From Xaviernesmea oryzae (GTDB taxonomy: Bacteria > Pseudomonadota > Alphaproteobacteria > Rhizobiales > Rhizobiaceae), in the NCBI RefSeq assembly GCF_900109605.1, contig NZ_FOAM01000005.1, forward strand, positions 287,534 through 351,533: a stretch of DNA of 64,000 nt. The letters run 5' to 3'. Made by a program: the position numbers and the translations under genes. Positions 34,266 to 43,676 of this stretch are shown piece by piece. Position 1 is the stretch's first letter. Every line of letters begins with the position of its first letter. The notes under the pieces were generated by a model. That model had not been told where the DNA came from. It saw only the letters and a program-made list of their open reading frames with translations, and searched no databases.

Positions 34266-35201
34266 ATGAACGGCATCACCGTCGGGATCGATATCGGTGG
34301 TACGAAAACCCATCTGCGCGCCTATGATGCAGATGGCCATGCCGAGGATCTGGTCGTGCCGAGCGCGGATTGGCGCCGGCGCGACTGGGTGGAGGACGCA
34401 CGCGCGCTGACGGCCTTCGCCGAACGGATGGCCGACGGACGACCGGTTCTCACCATCGCCGTCGGCGCCCATGGCTGTGACAACCAGGCGGAATGCGACG
34501 CGCTGGAGGCGGGCTTCCGCGCCGTCACCGCCATCCCGGTCAAGGTCGTGAACGACGCCGAACTGATCCCGGCCTCCATCGGTCAGATCAATGGCATCGG
34601 CGTCGTCGCCGGCACCGGCTCCATCGCGGTGACCCGGAACGCGGATGGGCGCATGCTCGTCGCCGGCGGCTGGGGCTGGGTGATCGGGGATGAGGGCAGC
34701 GCGGCGGGCTTGATGCGCGAAGCAGGCCGGGCCGTGAGTCTTTATCTGGATTGCGGCGGCGCGCTGGACGAGCCCTTGGTCAAGGCCCTGTTCACCGCAC
34801 TCGACATCGACAATCCCGCCCGCATCGGCAGCCAGATCGCTAGTGCCGGCGGCGCGGCGGCGCTCGGTGCCCATGCACCGATCATCTTTGCCGCCGCCTC
34901 GGCCGGCTCGACGATCGCGCAGACGGTGATTGCCGAAGGCGCCGGCGCGCTGGTCGATCTCGTCGCGCGGCTGAAGCAACTCGGTGCGGAGGCGACAGCC
35001 GTCGTCGCGGGGGGTGGCGTCATCGTGGCCCAGCCAGCTCTTGCCCAGGCCTTCGTCGAGGCCATGAACGCACGCTTCAACGGCGCGCTGTCGGTCGCCA
35101 TCTATCCTGGCCCACCCGTGGAAGGCGCCTGCAACATCGCCAAGGCTTTTCTTGCCGCACAGACGGCCGAAATCTCCGGATCGCTCGGGCGCACGGCCTA
35201 G
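34266..35201 (+). CDS. BadF/BadG-type sugar kinase, N-acetylglucosamine-kinase-like
   Basis: A 311-residue actin/HSP70-fold ATPase with phosphate-1 loop GIDIGGTKTHLRAYD, phosphate-2 loop VVAGTGSIAV and GWGWVIGDEGSAAGLM, the pattern of eukaryotic-type GlcNAc kinases within the BadF/BadG family. It should phosphorylate the imported amino sugar at C6. It follows the ATPase gene by 50 bp, with GGAGAAGAACC before the ATG. The amino-sugar substrate is inferred from the family and from the downstream SIS-domain enzyme. Confidence 0.88.
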   Translation: MNGITVGIDIGGTKTHLRAYDADGHAEDLVVPSADWRRRDWVEDARALTAFAERMADGRPVLTIAVGAHGCDNQAECDALEAGFRAVTAIPVKVVNDAELIPASIGQINGIGVVAGTGSIAVTRNADGRMLVAGGWGWVIGDEGSAAGLMREAGRAVSLYLDCGGALDEPLVKALFTALDIDNPARIGSQIASAGGAAALGAHAPIIFAAASAGSTIAQTVIAEGAGALVDLVARLKQLGAEATAVVAGGGVIVAQPALAQAFVEAMNARFNGALSVAIYPGPPVEGACNIAKAFLAAQTAEISGSLGRTA

Positions 35202-35439
35202 CATGATCCCCTCAAAATGATGCGGATCGGCATTTCCTATTTCAGATCAGATGTTTGGAGCGGCACGCCCGTCGCAGAGGCCGTGTGATGCTCCAGGCTT
35301 CGGATATGTGCGCATCCCCGCCCCCGCACGATCAATCAGGGGGATGCCGCCACTCCAGCAATTCAGGGCGCCGATCTCAGCCATGCGCCCTGCCCAGGGC
35401 CGGCCATTTAGCCGGCATTTCAACCGAAAGGACGCCCCC

Positions 35440-36432
35440 GTGAGCTATCGAGCCACCATTGCCCGCCAACCGGATTCGCTGCGTGACAGCATTGCCGCCG
35501 CCAGCGCCGATCTAGCACAGATCGACGTCTCGCCCATGTCCTCCGGCCTGATCGGCGTCACCGGGATCGGTGCGAGCTTTGCCGCAGCGACCGTCGTTGC
35601 CGGTGAGTTCCAACGGATCGGCAAGCGCGCCCAGGCCATTCGCGCGGTCGATTTGATGCAGGGCGGCAACTTTGCCGACAGCATCATCGCCATGTCCGCT
35701 GGCGGCCGTAGCATCGAGCCGGTCACGGCAATCAAGGCGCATGCGGAATGCGTCTCCTTCGGCATCACCAAGGAGGGCAACAATCCCCTGTCGGCGGCCG
35801 TCAACGCGCATATCCACTTTGCCAGCGGCTCGGATGCCACGCCGTCCAGCACCGGCTATACTGGAACGCTGGTGGCCGCAGGCCTGCTGGCCGACAAGGT
35901 CGCTGGCAGCCCGTCGGTGGACTGGTCCGCGCTGCCGGATCTGGCGGCCGATGTTCTGAAGCTGGCCGGCGCGCGGATGGATGCGCTCGCCGCGATCTTC
36001 AAGGACCGCCGCGCCATCGACTGCGTCGGTGCAGGCTCTTCCTTCGGCACCGCCGATGGGGCCTCGTTGCTCATCCGTGAAGCCGCCCGCATTCCGGCCG
36101 GCCCGTCCGACACGCTGCATTACCTGCATGGGCCCATGGAGCCGATGGATGCGACGACCGGTGTGGTGATCATCGGCGACACCAGGGAGATCAAACTGGC
36201 GCAGGACATGGCCGCCATCGGCAGCGGTGTTCTCTTGATTACAGCGGAAGACGTGCCGGACGCGCAGAACCTCGTCGTCATCAAGGTACCAGCCCAGTCG
36301 AGCCGGATCGCCCGCGCCATCCTCGACATCCTTCCGGCGCAGCTGCTTGCAGCTACCCTGTCAGATGCCGCCGGCCTGACAGACACCAAGTTCCGCTACC
36401 GCCAGACGGACACCAAGATCGCGGCCGCGTAA
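35440..36432 (+). CDS. SIS-domain sugar isomerase/deaminase (GlmS C-domain-like)
   Basis: A 330-residue protein with two SIS domains, like the isomerase half of GlmS, NagB-II/AgaS or FrlB deglycase. The first domain starts near GVTGIGASFAAATVVAGE, the second near CVGAGSSFGTADGASLLI, followed by LHGPMEPMD, the position of the GlmS HGP loop. GTG at 35440 is chosen as start (AAAGGA upstream); the longer ATG frame is unconserved. It would convert an amino-sugar-6-phosphate or Amadori phosphate to a glycolytic sugar phosphate. No glutaminase domain is present, so it acts catabolically. Confidence 0.85.
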   Translation: MSYRATIARQPDSLRDSIAAASADLAQIDVSPMSSGLIGVTGIGASFAAATVVAGEFQRIGKRAQAIRAVDLMQGGNFADSIIAMSAGGRSIEPVTAIKAHAECVSFGITKEGNNPLSAAVNAHIHFASGSDATPSSTGYTGTLVAAGLLADKVAGSPSVDWSALPDLAADVLKLAGARMDALAAIFKDRRAIDCVGAGSSFGTADGASLLIREAARIPAGPSDTLHYLHGPMEPMDATTGVVIIGDTREIKLAQDMAAIGSGVLLITAEDVPDAQNLVVIKVPAQSSRIARAILDILPAQLLAATLSDAAGLTDTKFRYRQTDTKIAAA

Positions 36433-36459
36433 TCGCACGATCTTGACCGGACAGACAGA

Positions 36460-36495
36460 AAGGGAGGCGGCCCATGCGGCTGCCTCTTTTGTTTT
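36460..36495 (+). terminator. Rho-independent terminator of the amino-sugar operon
   Basis: GAGGCGGCC (36464-36472) and GGCTGCCTC (36478-36486) form a 9-bp stem (one G-U pair) with loop CATGC, followed by TTTTGTTTT. It lies 32 bp after the SIS-gene stop and before the convergent ROK gene's end, so it closes the plus-strand operon. Confidence 0.85.
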
Positions 36496-36521
36496 GCGAG
36501 ACCGGGAAAGAGGATGTGCGA

Positions 36522-37694
36522 TCAGGCGTCGATCAGCGCCGACTGCGCATGGGCTGCCGCCAGTTTGCCGATGCCCAGCAAAGTCGCATCCGCGCCGAGC
36601 GTGCTGGTCTCGATTTCGGTCGCATAACTCAGCCGGCCGACCTCCTCCCGAACATAGGGAAGGAGCACGGGGAGGCTGCCGACCCCGCCGCCCAGCACGA
36701 CGAAGCCCGGATCGATGACTGCCACGCAGGCGGCAATCAGCCGTCCGACATCCTGCCCATGCCGTTTGACGTGAACGAGCGCGGCTGGATCGCCCTCACC
36801 GGCACGGCGGAAGAGATCGATGCTGTCGCGCGGCGGATCGTGATCGGGCCAGTCCGCACGAACACGCGCCATCAGCGCATCGGCGCCGATATAATCCTCC
36901 AGCGTTTCAGGCTGAGGCACGTCGCTTGCGCTCCAGGGAAAGGGCAGATGCCCAAGTTCGCCGGCCGCACCATTCTGCCCGCGCACGACCTCACCGCCGA
37001 GAACTGTGCCCATGCCGATTTTCAAGCCGACCTGGATGAAGGAAAAATCTCGCCGGCCGGCCGCCGCACCGTAATTATGTTCGGCGATCGCGGCGCAATT
37101 GACGTTGTTTTCCAGGATCAGGGGCACGCCTGAGGGCGGGGTGAAAGCGCCGAACATCCAGGTCTCCTGACCAGGCGCCACCATGCGCGACTGGCCGGTG
37201 ACGCGCGCCGGCACGGCCACGCCAATGGCACGCAGCGGGCCCCAGTCAGGAACGCAGGAGGCCAGCGACTGCGCCACCGCGTCATCCACCTTGCGGCTGA
37301 TCTCCGCGCTCATATGCCTTTGGCCCGATGACAGCGCATAGGTCCCCGTCAACAGCACCCGCCCGTCCAGATAGGCGACGCGATAGCGGATCACCGTGGA
37401 ACCGGCATCGATGGCGATGGTGTGACCAGCACCCTTGCCGATCCGGTAGATCGACGCCGTTCGGCCGGTATGGCCCTGCGCCTGACCGACGACTTCGACA
37501 TAATCCAACCGGCTCAATTCGGTCATCGCCGCCGACAATGTCGGGCGCGACAGGCCGAGATCCTGGCAAAGTTGCGGACGCGTGGCCTGGCCGACAGCAA
37601 GCAGGCGTTTGAACACCGCGCGTGCGCTGGAGGTGAAGCTGGCCGGTAGGGCCGACGTGGCGAGGGAGGCAAGGGACAAAGCACGGGCTTTCAT
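36522..37694 (-). CDS. ROK-family transcriptional repressor (NagC/XylR-type)
   Basis: A 390-residue ROK regulator. It has an N-terminal winged helix (QATRPQLCQDLGLSRPTLSA, residues about 36-55) and a sugar-kinase-like domain with GHTIAIDAGST and ENNVNCAAIAEHNYG. The glycine-rich GMGTVLGGEVVRGQNGAAGE is a ROK signature, although the usual zinc-binding CGC motif is not evident. It is convergent with the amino-sugar importer operon and probably represses it; the dyad at 29831-29849 is the proposed site. The start at 37694 lacks a strong ribosome site. Confidence 0.9.
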   Translation of the reverse strand: MKARALSLASLATSALPASFTSSARAVFKRLLAVGQATRPQLCQDLGLSRPTLSAAMTELSRLDYVEVVGQAQGHTGRTASIYRIGKGAGHTIAIDAGSTVIRYRVAYLDGRVLLTGTYALSSGQRHMSAEISRKVDDAVAQSLASCVPDWGPLRAIGVAVPARVTGQSRMVAPGQETWMFGAFTPPSGVPLILENNVNCAAIAEHNYGAAAGRRDFSFIQVGLKIGMGTVLGGEVVRGQNGAAGELGHLPFPWSASDVPQPETLEDYIGADALMARVRADWPDHDPPRDSIDLFRRAGEGDPAALVHVKRHGQDVGRLIAACVAVIDPGFVVLGGGVGSLPVLLPYVREEVGRLSYATEIETSTLGADATLLGIGKLAAAHAQSALIDA

Positions 37695-37827
37695 GGGTCA
37701 GGAGCGGTTTTTTACAGGAGGCCATACCGCTTGGTAAAGCTGCAAAACAAACGTCCGGCTCATGAAGAGTGATCTTATCTTGAGAAGGTGCTGCGCCCAC
37801 GAACGTGCCCCGCTGGGCTGGCGGATC

Positions 37828-39120
37828 TCAAATCCAGCCGAGCCAGGCGAACCAGAGATAATCCAGGGGCGCGAGCAGCAGCAGGGTGATGACCGCGAGA
37901 AGCAGGGCCAGGCGGATGCCGTCGCGTGGCGGGACCTTCGCCATGCCCATGGCCACGACGATGGGCGACGCCTGATAGGGCAGCAGCGGGGTGGCATAGC
38001 CGATCACCTGGATCATCAGCGTGGCACCCAGCGAAAAACCGGTCGAGGTGGAAAGGCGTTCCGCCAGGGGCGTATAGAGAGCGGGAACGCCGTTGGCGGT
38101 GACGACGAAATTCAGCGCCGTGACCAAAGAGAGCAGTGCGGCGAAGTTGCCCCCCGGCCGCGCCGGATCGAGCGGCAGAAGGCCCACCACACTCGCCCCG
38201 ATCATCGACCCCAGGCCGGACTGCGAGACGAAGGCAGCAAGCCCGAGGATGCCGGCGATATAGAGACAGGTTCTCAGATTGACGCCGGATGCAAATTCGT
38301 CGCCGTTCAGGAACCCCACTTTCGGCAGGAGGCAGAAACAGGCTGCGGCAAGGCCGATCCAGGCCGGCGAGATGCCATGCAGCGTGTCGCTCATCCAGAG
38401 GCCGAGGGTGACAGCGAGCAGGGCCACCAGCCGCCATTCCGCCTGCGTCATGGGCGCCTGGGCGAGCGCTGTTGCGGGCAGACGTGGTCTGGCGGGAAAC
38501 AGCCAGCAAATGCAGAGCGCCAGCGCCAGTCCCTTGAGGATGCCGAGCACCGGCGCATGAAGCGCCAGATAGGCGAGATAGGACAGGCGAACGCCATAGG
38601 CGCTATCCGCGGCCCCGGCCATGATAAGGTTCGGCACATTGGCCGGCAGGATGCTGGCGGAGAGTTGGAAAGTGCCGAATCCTACGGCCAGCGCCAGGCC
38701 GATACGGCCTCGATCCGTGACGGCAAGGCCGCCCTGCTCGGCTAACGCCATGACGATCGGCATCAGCAGGGCGATGCGTCCCATGTTCGAGGGCATGACG
38801 AAGGCCAGCGCATAGGTCAGCAGAACCACGCCAGCGACCATGCGCCACCAGGAGCCCGCCAGATGCCCAGCCAGCAGCGCGGCGACCCGATCGGCAAGCC
38901 CCACCTTCCGGATCGCGGCGCCAAGGACGAAGCCGCTCAGGATCAGCCAGAAGGCAGCTGAGGAAAAGCCAGAAAACAGAATGTCAGGGGGAACGAGATG
39001 CAGAATGGCCGCCGCTGTGAAGAACAGCAGCGCAACCAGATATTCCGGCAGCAAGGCCGTAGCCCAGAGCCCGATGGTGGCGGCGACGAGGATCGCCGAA
39101 AGTATCAGGCTGCTATCCAT
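37828..39120 (-). CDS. SLC13/DASS-family anion transporter
   Basis: A 430-residue integral membrane protein with about eleven to twelve helices. Motifs FVMPSNMGRIALLMPIVMAL and LLPYQASPIVVAMGM are characteristic of divalent-anion:sodium symporters. It should import a dicarboxylate or similar anion. The ATG at 39120 follows GGGAG; ten upstream codons are in frame but unconserved. It is divergent from a LysR gene with a 104-bp gap, so it is the probable target of that regulator. Confidence 0.88.
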   Translation of the reverse strand: MDSSLILSAILVAATIGLWATALLPEYLVALLFFTAAAILHLVPPDILFSGFSSAAFWLILSGFVLGAAIRKVGLADRVAALLAGHLAGSWWRMVAGVVLLTYALAFVMPSNMGRIALLMPIVMALAEQGGLAVTDRGRIGLALAVGFGTFQLSASILPANVPNLIMAGAADSAYGVRLSYLAYLALHAPVLGILKGLALALCICWLFPARPRLPATALAQAPMTQAEWRLVALLAVTLGLWMSDTLHGISPAWIGLAAACFCLLPKVGFLNGDEFASGVNLRTCLYIAGILGLAAFVSQSGLGSMIGASVVGLLPLDPARPGGNFAALLSLVTALNFVVTANGVPALYTPLAERLSTSTGFSLGATLMIQVIGYATPLLPYQASPIVVAMGMAKVPPRDGIRLALLLAVITLLLLAPLDYLWFAWLGWI

Positions 39121-39224
39121 ATCGCACTCCCTTCCCTTTTCTTTTCTCAAGGGTAAAGGCGAAAGCCGCTGGACTGAATGCGTATCTTCGGATGGAATGC
39201 TTCGGAAAACGCGAAGGATCGCCG

Positions 39225-40103
39225 ATGCGCCCCGATCTCGACGATCTCCGTCTTTACCGGCACATTGCGGAAGCAGGCAGCATCACGGCAGGGGCGGCGC
39301 GCGCGCATATCGCGCTGGCGGCGGCGAGCACGCGCCTGCGCGACATCGAGCTGGCAGTCGGAACACAGCTGATGGCGCGCAGCCGCCAGGGCATTACGCT
39401 GACGCCGGCCGGTCATGCCCTGCTGGCGCATGCACAGGATCTTCTGGCGCAGGCCGAGCGCATGCAGGAAGACCTCGCTTCTTATGCAGACCGGGCGGGC
39501 GGCCATGTCCGGCTCCTGTGCAACACCAATGCCCTGACGGAATTTCTGCCCGAGGTGCTCGGCCGGTTTCTGACCGCCTATCCCGGCACGACGATCGATC
39601 TTCAGGAGCGGCTGAGCGACGAGATCGTCCGGATGGTCGCGCGCGGCCTCGCGGATATCGGCATCGTCGCCGGCACGGTCGAGACAGGCGCGCTGCGGGT
39701 CATTCCGTTCCGCTCGGACCGGTTCGTGATCGTCGCGCCGAAGGGTGATCCGCTTGGCGACAGGGAAAGCATTGCCTTTGCCGACGTGCTGGACCGCGAT
39801 CTCGTTGGCCTGGAGCAGACCAGCGCGCTGCAGCGGTTTCTGGCCGGCAGAGCCGAGCGCGACGGCCGCCGTCTGCGCTTGCGCGTTCAACTGCGCAGTT
39901 TCGATGCGGTCTGCCTTCTGGTGGAAGCCGGGGTCGGCGTCGGCATCGTTCCGGAGACAACCGCACATCGGGCCGCACGAATCATGGCGCTGACGATCAT
40001 TCCGCTGCAGGACAGCTGGGCGCGGCGCGACCTGCAGCTATGCCTGCGGGCACAGGGCGACATGTCGCCAAGCCTGCGCCGCCTGATCGACTGCCTGGTA
40101 TAG
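39225..40103 (+). CDS. LysR-family regulator divergent from the DASS transporter gene
   Basis: A 292-residue LysR regulator with an N-terminal helix-turn-helix (GSITAGAARAHIALAAASTR, residues about 18-37) and a PBP2 effector domain. The start at 39225 follows GAAGGA. Its effector domain (VRLLCNTNALTEFLPEVL) is of the kind that accompanies organic-acid transporters. Control of the divergent transporter gene is inferred from arrangement. Confidence 0.92.
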   Translation: MRPDLDDLRLYRHIAEAGSITAGAARAHIALAAASTRLRDIELAVGTQLMARSRQGITLTPAGHALLAHAQDLLAQAERMQEDLASYADRAGGHVRLLCNTNALTEFLPEVLGRFLTAYPGTTIDLQERLSDEIVRMVARGLADIGIVAGTVETGALRVIPFRSDRFVIVAPKGDPLGDRESIAFADVLDRDLVGLEQTSALQRFLAGRAERDGRRLRLRVQLRSFDAVCLLVEAGVGVGIVPETTAHRAARIMALTIIPLQDSWARRDLQLCLRAQGDMSPSLRRLIDCLV

Positions 40104-40238
40104 GCTGGCGCAACTGCCTGTCCGACACCGAGCATGATGATCCCACATCCTCCGAGACAGAGATCGACAGGGCGCTCTGCGACCCGAGAGAGACGGGACC
40201 GCATGCACCCGTGAGGGCGCATGCGGTTTGTTGGAGGA

Positions 40239-40985
40239 TCAGCGAACGCCGCCGCTGACGGCAATTTCCTCGCCTGTTACCCAGCGCGCATCGTCGGAGG
40301 CCAGGAAAGCGACCACATCGGCAATGTCATCCGGCTGGCCGGCGCGGCCAAGCGGCGTCTGCGCCACCATGCCGGACTCCATCTCTGAGCCAGCGATGCC
40401 GGCCGTGTGCGTGCCTTCGGTCACGACGAAACCCGGGCTGACGGTGTTGACCCGGATGCGGCGGGGCCCCAGCTCCTTGGCAAGCACGCCGGTGATCGCA
40501 GTGACGGCGCCTTTGGTGCCGCTATAGACTGCGGTCGATGGCGGATGGATGCTGGTGACCACAGAGGAAATGTTGATGATGCTGCCGCCCTCCTTCAGGT
40601 GCTTCGACGCGGCCTTGGTCGTCAGGAGAACACCCAGTACATTGACGTCGAAGTGACGGCGATAATCCTCCTCGGTCACGTCCTCGATCGCCGCGAAGCC
40701 ATAGACGCCTGAGTTGTTGACCAGCACGTCGAGCCCGCCGAAAGTCTTGATCGCTGTGTCGATCAAGGCATTGGCCTCCGCCCCCTTGGACACATCGCCC
40801 TGAACGGCGATGGCCTCGCCGCCGGCAGATGTGATGGCGCTAACCACAGCCTGCGCGCCCTCGGCACTCGACGCATAGTTGACAACGACCTTGGCCCCAT
40901 CCCTGGCCAGCGCTTTTGCGATGGCCGCGCCTATGCCCTTCGACGCGCCCGTGACGATCGCGACCTTGCCCTCAAGTTTCGACAT
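40239..40985 (-). CDS. Short-chain dehydrogenase divergent from an ArsR gene
   Basis: A 248-residue SDR close to 3-oxoacyl-ACP reductase/glucose-dehydrogenase types. It has TGASKGIG at residue 13, NNSG (VNNSGVYG), a catalytic Ser (NISSVV), Tyr-X3-Lys (VYSGTK) and terminal GEEIAVSGGVR. The promoter region shared with the small ArsR gene contains a dyad at 41037-41057. It is probably an inducible reductase of carbonyls or quinones; the substrate is unknown. Confidence 0.9.
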   Translation of the reverse strand: MSKLEGKVAIVTGASKGIGAAIAKALARDGAKVVVNYASSAEGAQAVVSAITSAGGEAIAVQGDVSKGAEANALIDTAIKTFGGLDVLVNNSGVYGFAAIEDVTEEDYRRHFDVNVLGVLLTTKAASKHLKEGGSIINISSVVTSIHPPSTAVYSGTKGAVTAITGVLAKELGPRRIRVNTVSPGFVVTEGTHTAGIAGSEMESGMVAQTPLGRAGQPDDIADVVAFLASDDARWVTGEEIAVSGGVR

Positions 40986-41036
40986 ATTCCTGAACCTTTG
41001 CGATGGGCCGGCGCCAAGAGGGCGCCTCTAGTCCCA

Positions 41037-41057
41037 TAGTTCAGAACATCGGAACTA
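41037..41057. promoter_or_regulatory. Dyad in the SDR/ArsR divergent promoter
   Basis: TAGTTC (41037-41042) and GAACTA (41052-41057) are inverted around a 9-bp spacer that itself contains GAAC. It sits between the starts of the divergent SDR and ArsR genes, so it is a plausible operator for the ArsR-type repressor. Confidence 0.4.
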
Positions 41058-41092
41058 GTGAAGTCGAGTTCAAGATCCTATATGGATAAATC

Positions 41093-41437
41093 ATGCGACC
41101 TTTTTTTCACCCCGCGACCGAAGACTTGCGCCCCGACGCGATCCTCCATGCCCTGGCGGATCCCGATCGCGCGGCCATTTTTACCCGGATCGCCACCCAA
41201 GGCTGTGTCGGCTCCTGCGCGACCCTGGCCGCGCTCGGTGACAGGATCATCCCGAAATCGTCGCTATCGGCCCATTTCAAGGTTCTGCGCGAAGCGGGCC
41301 TGATCCGCAGCGAGCGCCAGGGTGTTGAAATGCGCAATCACGCCCGCTGCGCCGATGTGGAGATGCGCTTTCCGGGCCTGCTGACGGCGATCCTGAATGC
41401 CTATACCAGCGGCCCGATGCCCGGGCCGCGTTCCTAA
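41093..41437 (+). CDS. Small ArsR-family transcriptional regulator
   Basis: A 114-residue winged-helix protein: DAILHALADPDRAAIFTRIA, recognition-helix region KSSLSAHFKVLREAGLIRSE and wing RQGVEMRNHARC. This matches ArsR-type repressors that control adjacent reductase genes. One cysteine pair (GCVGSC) lies near residue 37 and could be redox sensing. The start at 41093 has only a weak upstream purine run. Confidence 0.78.
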   Translation: MRPFFHPATEDLRPDAILHALADPDRAAIFTRIATQGCVGSCATLAALGDRIIPKSSLSAHFKVLREAGLIRSERQGVEMRNHARCADVEMRFPGLLTAILNAYTSGPMPGPRS

Positions 41438-41607
41438 GATCCAGTGGGCGTCGGAATGGACAAGCCACCGGTGCGTCGCGATCTTCGGCATACTCCTTTC
41501 CGCCGGCGATCTTGACCGCCGGCTTGGGTCGTGGAGACAGGAGACGGTCGGGCCATGGGCGAAGAGATGCCGATCGCCCCGTCCCATCGCCCTGCGCGCC
41601 GTCATCC

Positions 41608-42477
41608 TCACGCAGCACGAACGAGCTCGGCCGCGACATCCCGATAAGCGTGCAGCGGGCGGCCGAGAAGCGTCGTCAGCCTTTCGACATCGCCTGCCTT
41701 CGGCACCATGCCGTCGCTGACATAGCGCTCGGCCATCAGCCGCATTTCATAGGCTGTCCATTTCGGCATGAAGCGCGCCATCGCCTGCTCAAACCCGCTT
41801 GGATCATCGCCGCCATAGACGATCGGACGGCCCAGGAGGTCGGACCAGATCCGGGCGACTTCGGGGCCTGTCAGCGTGTCCGGACCGACGATGTTGATCG
41901 TGTCGAGCGGCAGCTTGCCGGCAGCCTCGTCGCGGCGGATCAGCTCGATGGCTGCGACCTCGGCAATGTCGCGGGCATCCACCATGGCGATACCCTTGCT
42001 GCCGAGCGGCATGGGGTAGACACCATGATCGATGACCGTATCCTTGATCATCACCTCATTGTCGATGAAGTAGGTGGGACGCAGGATAGTGGCGCTGAAC
42101 CCCATCTCGGCCAGCATGCGCTCTGCGCCGAACTTCACCGCGAAGTGCGGCACATTCACCGCCTGGTCGGCTTCGAAGACCGAGAGATAGACGACGCGCT
42201 CCACGCCAGCTTCGCGGGCCACATTCAGCGCGATGATTGCCTGGGTAAATTCATCGCCAGTGACGGCGTTGAGAAGGAACAGCGTGCGTACGCCGTCGAA
42301 GGCGCGGCGGAGCGCGTCGATATCCAGCAGATCGCCCTGCACCACCTCAACTCCGGCGGCAACGTCGACCTTGGAGGGATCGCGGGTCAGCACGCGCACG
42401 GCCGCGCCACGCTGGACGAGCTGCTGGACGAGATGGCGGCCGACACGGCCGGTGGCACCGGTTACGAGAATGGTCAT
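41608..42477 (-). CDS. NmrA-family NAD(P)-binding protein (azoreductase/quinone-reductase-like)
   Basis: A 289-residue atypical SDR. It has an N-terminal GATGRVGRHLVQQL Rossmann loop, VEVVQGDLLDIDALRRAF, and the YLSVFEAD region in place of the classical catalytic Tyr-Lys pair. Such proteins bind NADPH and act as quinone/azo reductases or redox-sensing partners. AGGAG precedes the ATG at 42477. It is divergent from a LysR gene 95 bp away, its likely regulator. Confidence 0.88.
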   Translation of the reverse strand: MTILVTGATGRVGRHLVQQLVQRGAAVRVLTRDPSKVDVAAGVEVVQGDLLDIDALRRAFDGVRTLFLLNAVTGDEFTQAIIALNVAREAGVERVVYLSVFEADQAVNVPHFAVKFGAERMLAEMGFSATILRPTYFIDNEVMIKDTVIDHGVYPMPLGSKGIAMVDARDIAEVAAIELIRRDEAAGKLPLDTINIVGPDTLTGPEVARIWSDLLGRPIVYGGDDPSGFEQAMARFMPKWTAYEMRLMAERYVSDGMVPKAGDVERLTTLLGRPLHAYRDVAAELVRAA

Positions 42478-42572
42478 TGTGGTTTCTCCTGGGTTGCGTC
42501 TTGTTGACACCACCAAGATAGTGATCCAAGAATTCTGCGATAGACGGCGATTTTGGACACATCGTCTCACAG

Positions 42573-43499
42573 GTGGAACAGATGGACCTGCTCGCGCTTG
42601 CCGATTTCAATCTGGTTGCCCGCCATGGCGGCTTCGGCAAGGCCGCGCGCGCCTCAGGCCGTCCCAAAGCGACGCTGTCACGCCGGGTGGCGGAGCTGGA
42701 GGAAAGCCTGGAGCTTCGCCTGTTCGAGCGCGGCGGCCGGCTGCTGAAGCTGACACAGGAAGGCCGGGCTTTGTTCGAGCGGACGAGCGCATTGCTGACG
42801 GAACTGGACGAAACGGCGAGGGCGATCGCCTCTGGCGGCCATCGTCCTCGCGGCCGGCTGCGCATCAGCGCCCCGCTTTTGTTTTCGCAGACCGTGATGG
42901 GCCGGCTGGCAGCAGGGTTCATCCTGGCCTTTCCGGAAGTCCAGCTTGAGATCACCACGGACGACCGCGCCGTCGACATGGTCGAGGAAGCCTATGACCT
43001 CGTCATCCGCGTCAATCCAGTGGCCGACGAAAGCCTTGTTGGCCGCGCATTCCTGCAGGACCGGCTGGTGGTCGTCGCCAGCCCCAGCCTTGCCCTTCCT
43101 GAAGCCGGGATTGCCGTGCCTGCGGTCGTCAGGGGCGCGATCACCGAGGCGGAATCCTGGGAGATCGCAAGGCCTGAGGGGCCAGTGCGCCTGGCAGTCA
43201 AGCCGGTGCTCAGCCTCTCGTCCTTTACGATGGTGCGCGATGCCGCACGCAGGGGCGTCGGGGCGGCGCGCCTACCGCTCTCGCTTGCCAGCGCCGATAT
43301 CGCTGCGGGTACGCTGATCAGCTGGGGCGAGGTAAAGGGATTCGAGACGGCGCTCTGGGCGCTCTACCCCTCACGACGATTGCTCAATGCACGCGTCCTG
43401 GCCTTTTTGGACTATCTGAAGGCCACCTTTCCAAAAGGGACGCCGGAAGAGCTTGCCGCCTATATGGGGAACGACGCGGCCCGTATGACGGCTCGATGA
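42573..43499 (+). CDS. LysR-family regulator divergent from the NmrA gene
   Basis: A 308-residue LysR protein. Helix-turn-helix residues are about 15-40 (GGFGKAARASGRPKATLSRR), followed by a PBP2-type effector domain (RGRLRISAPLLFSQTVMGRL). It belongs to the large CrgA/DsdC-like group that regulates divergent oxidoreductase genes. Its target is probably the NmrA-family gene. Confidence 0.92.
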   Translation: MEQMDLLALADFNLVARHGGFGKAARASGRPKATLSRRVAELEESLELRLFERGGRLLKLTQEGRALFERTSALLTELDETARAIASGGHRPRGRLRISAPLLFSQTVMGRLAAGFILAFPEVQLEITTDDRAVDMVEEAYDLVIRVNPVADESLVGRAFLQDRLVVVASPSLALPEAGIAVPAVVRGAITEAESWEIARPEGPVRLAVKPVLSLSSFTMVRDAARRGVGAARLPLSLASADIAAGTLISWGEVKGFETALWALYPSRRLLNARVLAFLDYLKATFPKGTPEELAAYMGNDAARMTAR

Positions 43500-43643
43500 G
43501 GTGTCGCGTGTAAGCAGCTTAAGGTGCTCTGCCGCATCGCCCCATCGGTCTTGTGTCCAGGCTGGTGCATCGAGGCTCATCATAGCCTACAGCTGTGCAA
43601 GGCGCGGGGAAGATGCTTGATTTCCGTCCGCAGTCATTTACGT

Positions 43644-43657
43644 TGACGTTAACGTCA
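43644..43657 (+). promoter_or_regulatory. Perfect 14-bp palindrome TGACGTTAACGTCA
   Basis: The palindrome ends 19 bp before the start of the DUF2267-like gene, preceded by a further ACGT step (TTTACGT). ACGTTAACGT-centred dyads are typical of MerR-type operators such as LiuR sites. Which regulator binds here is not determinable. Confidence 0.45.
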
Positions 43658-43676
43658 TTTCACCAGGAGAACGGAC

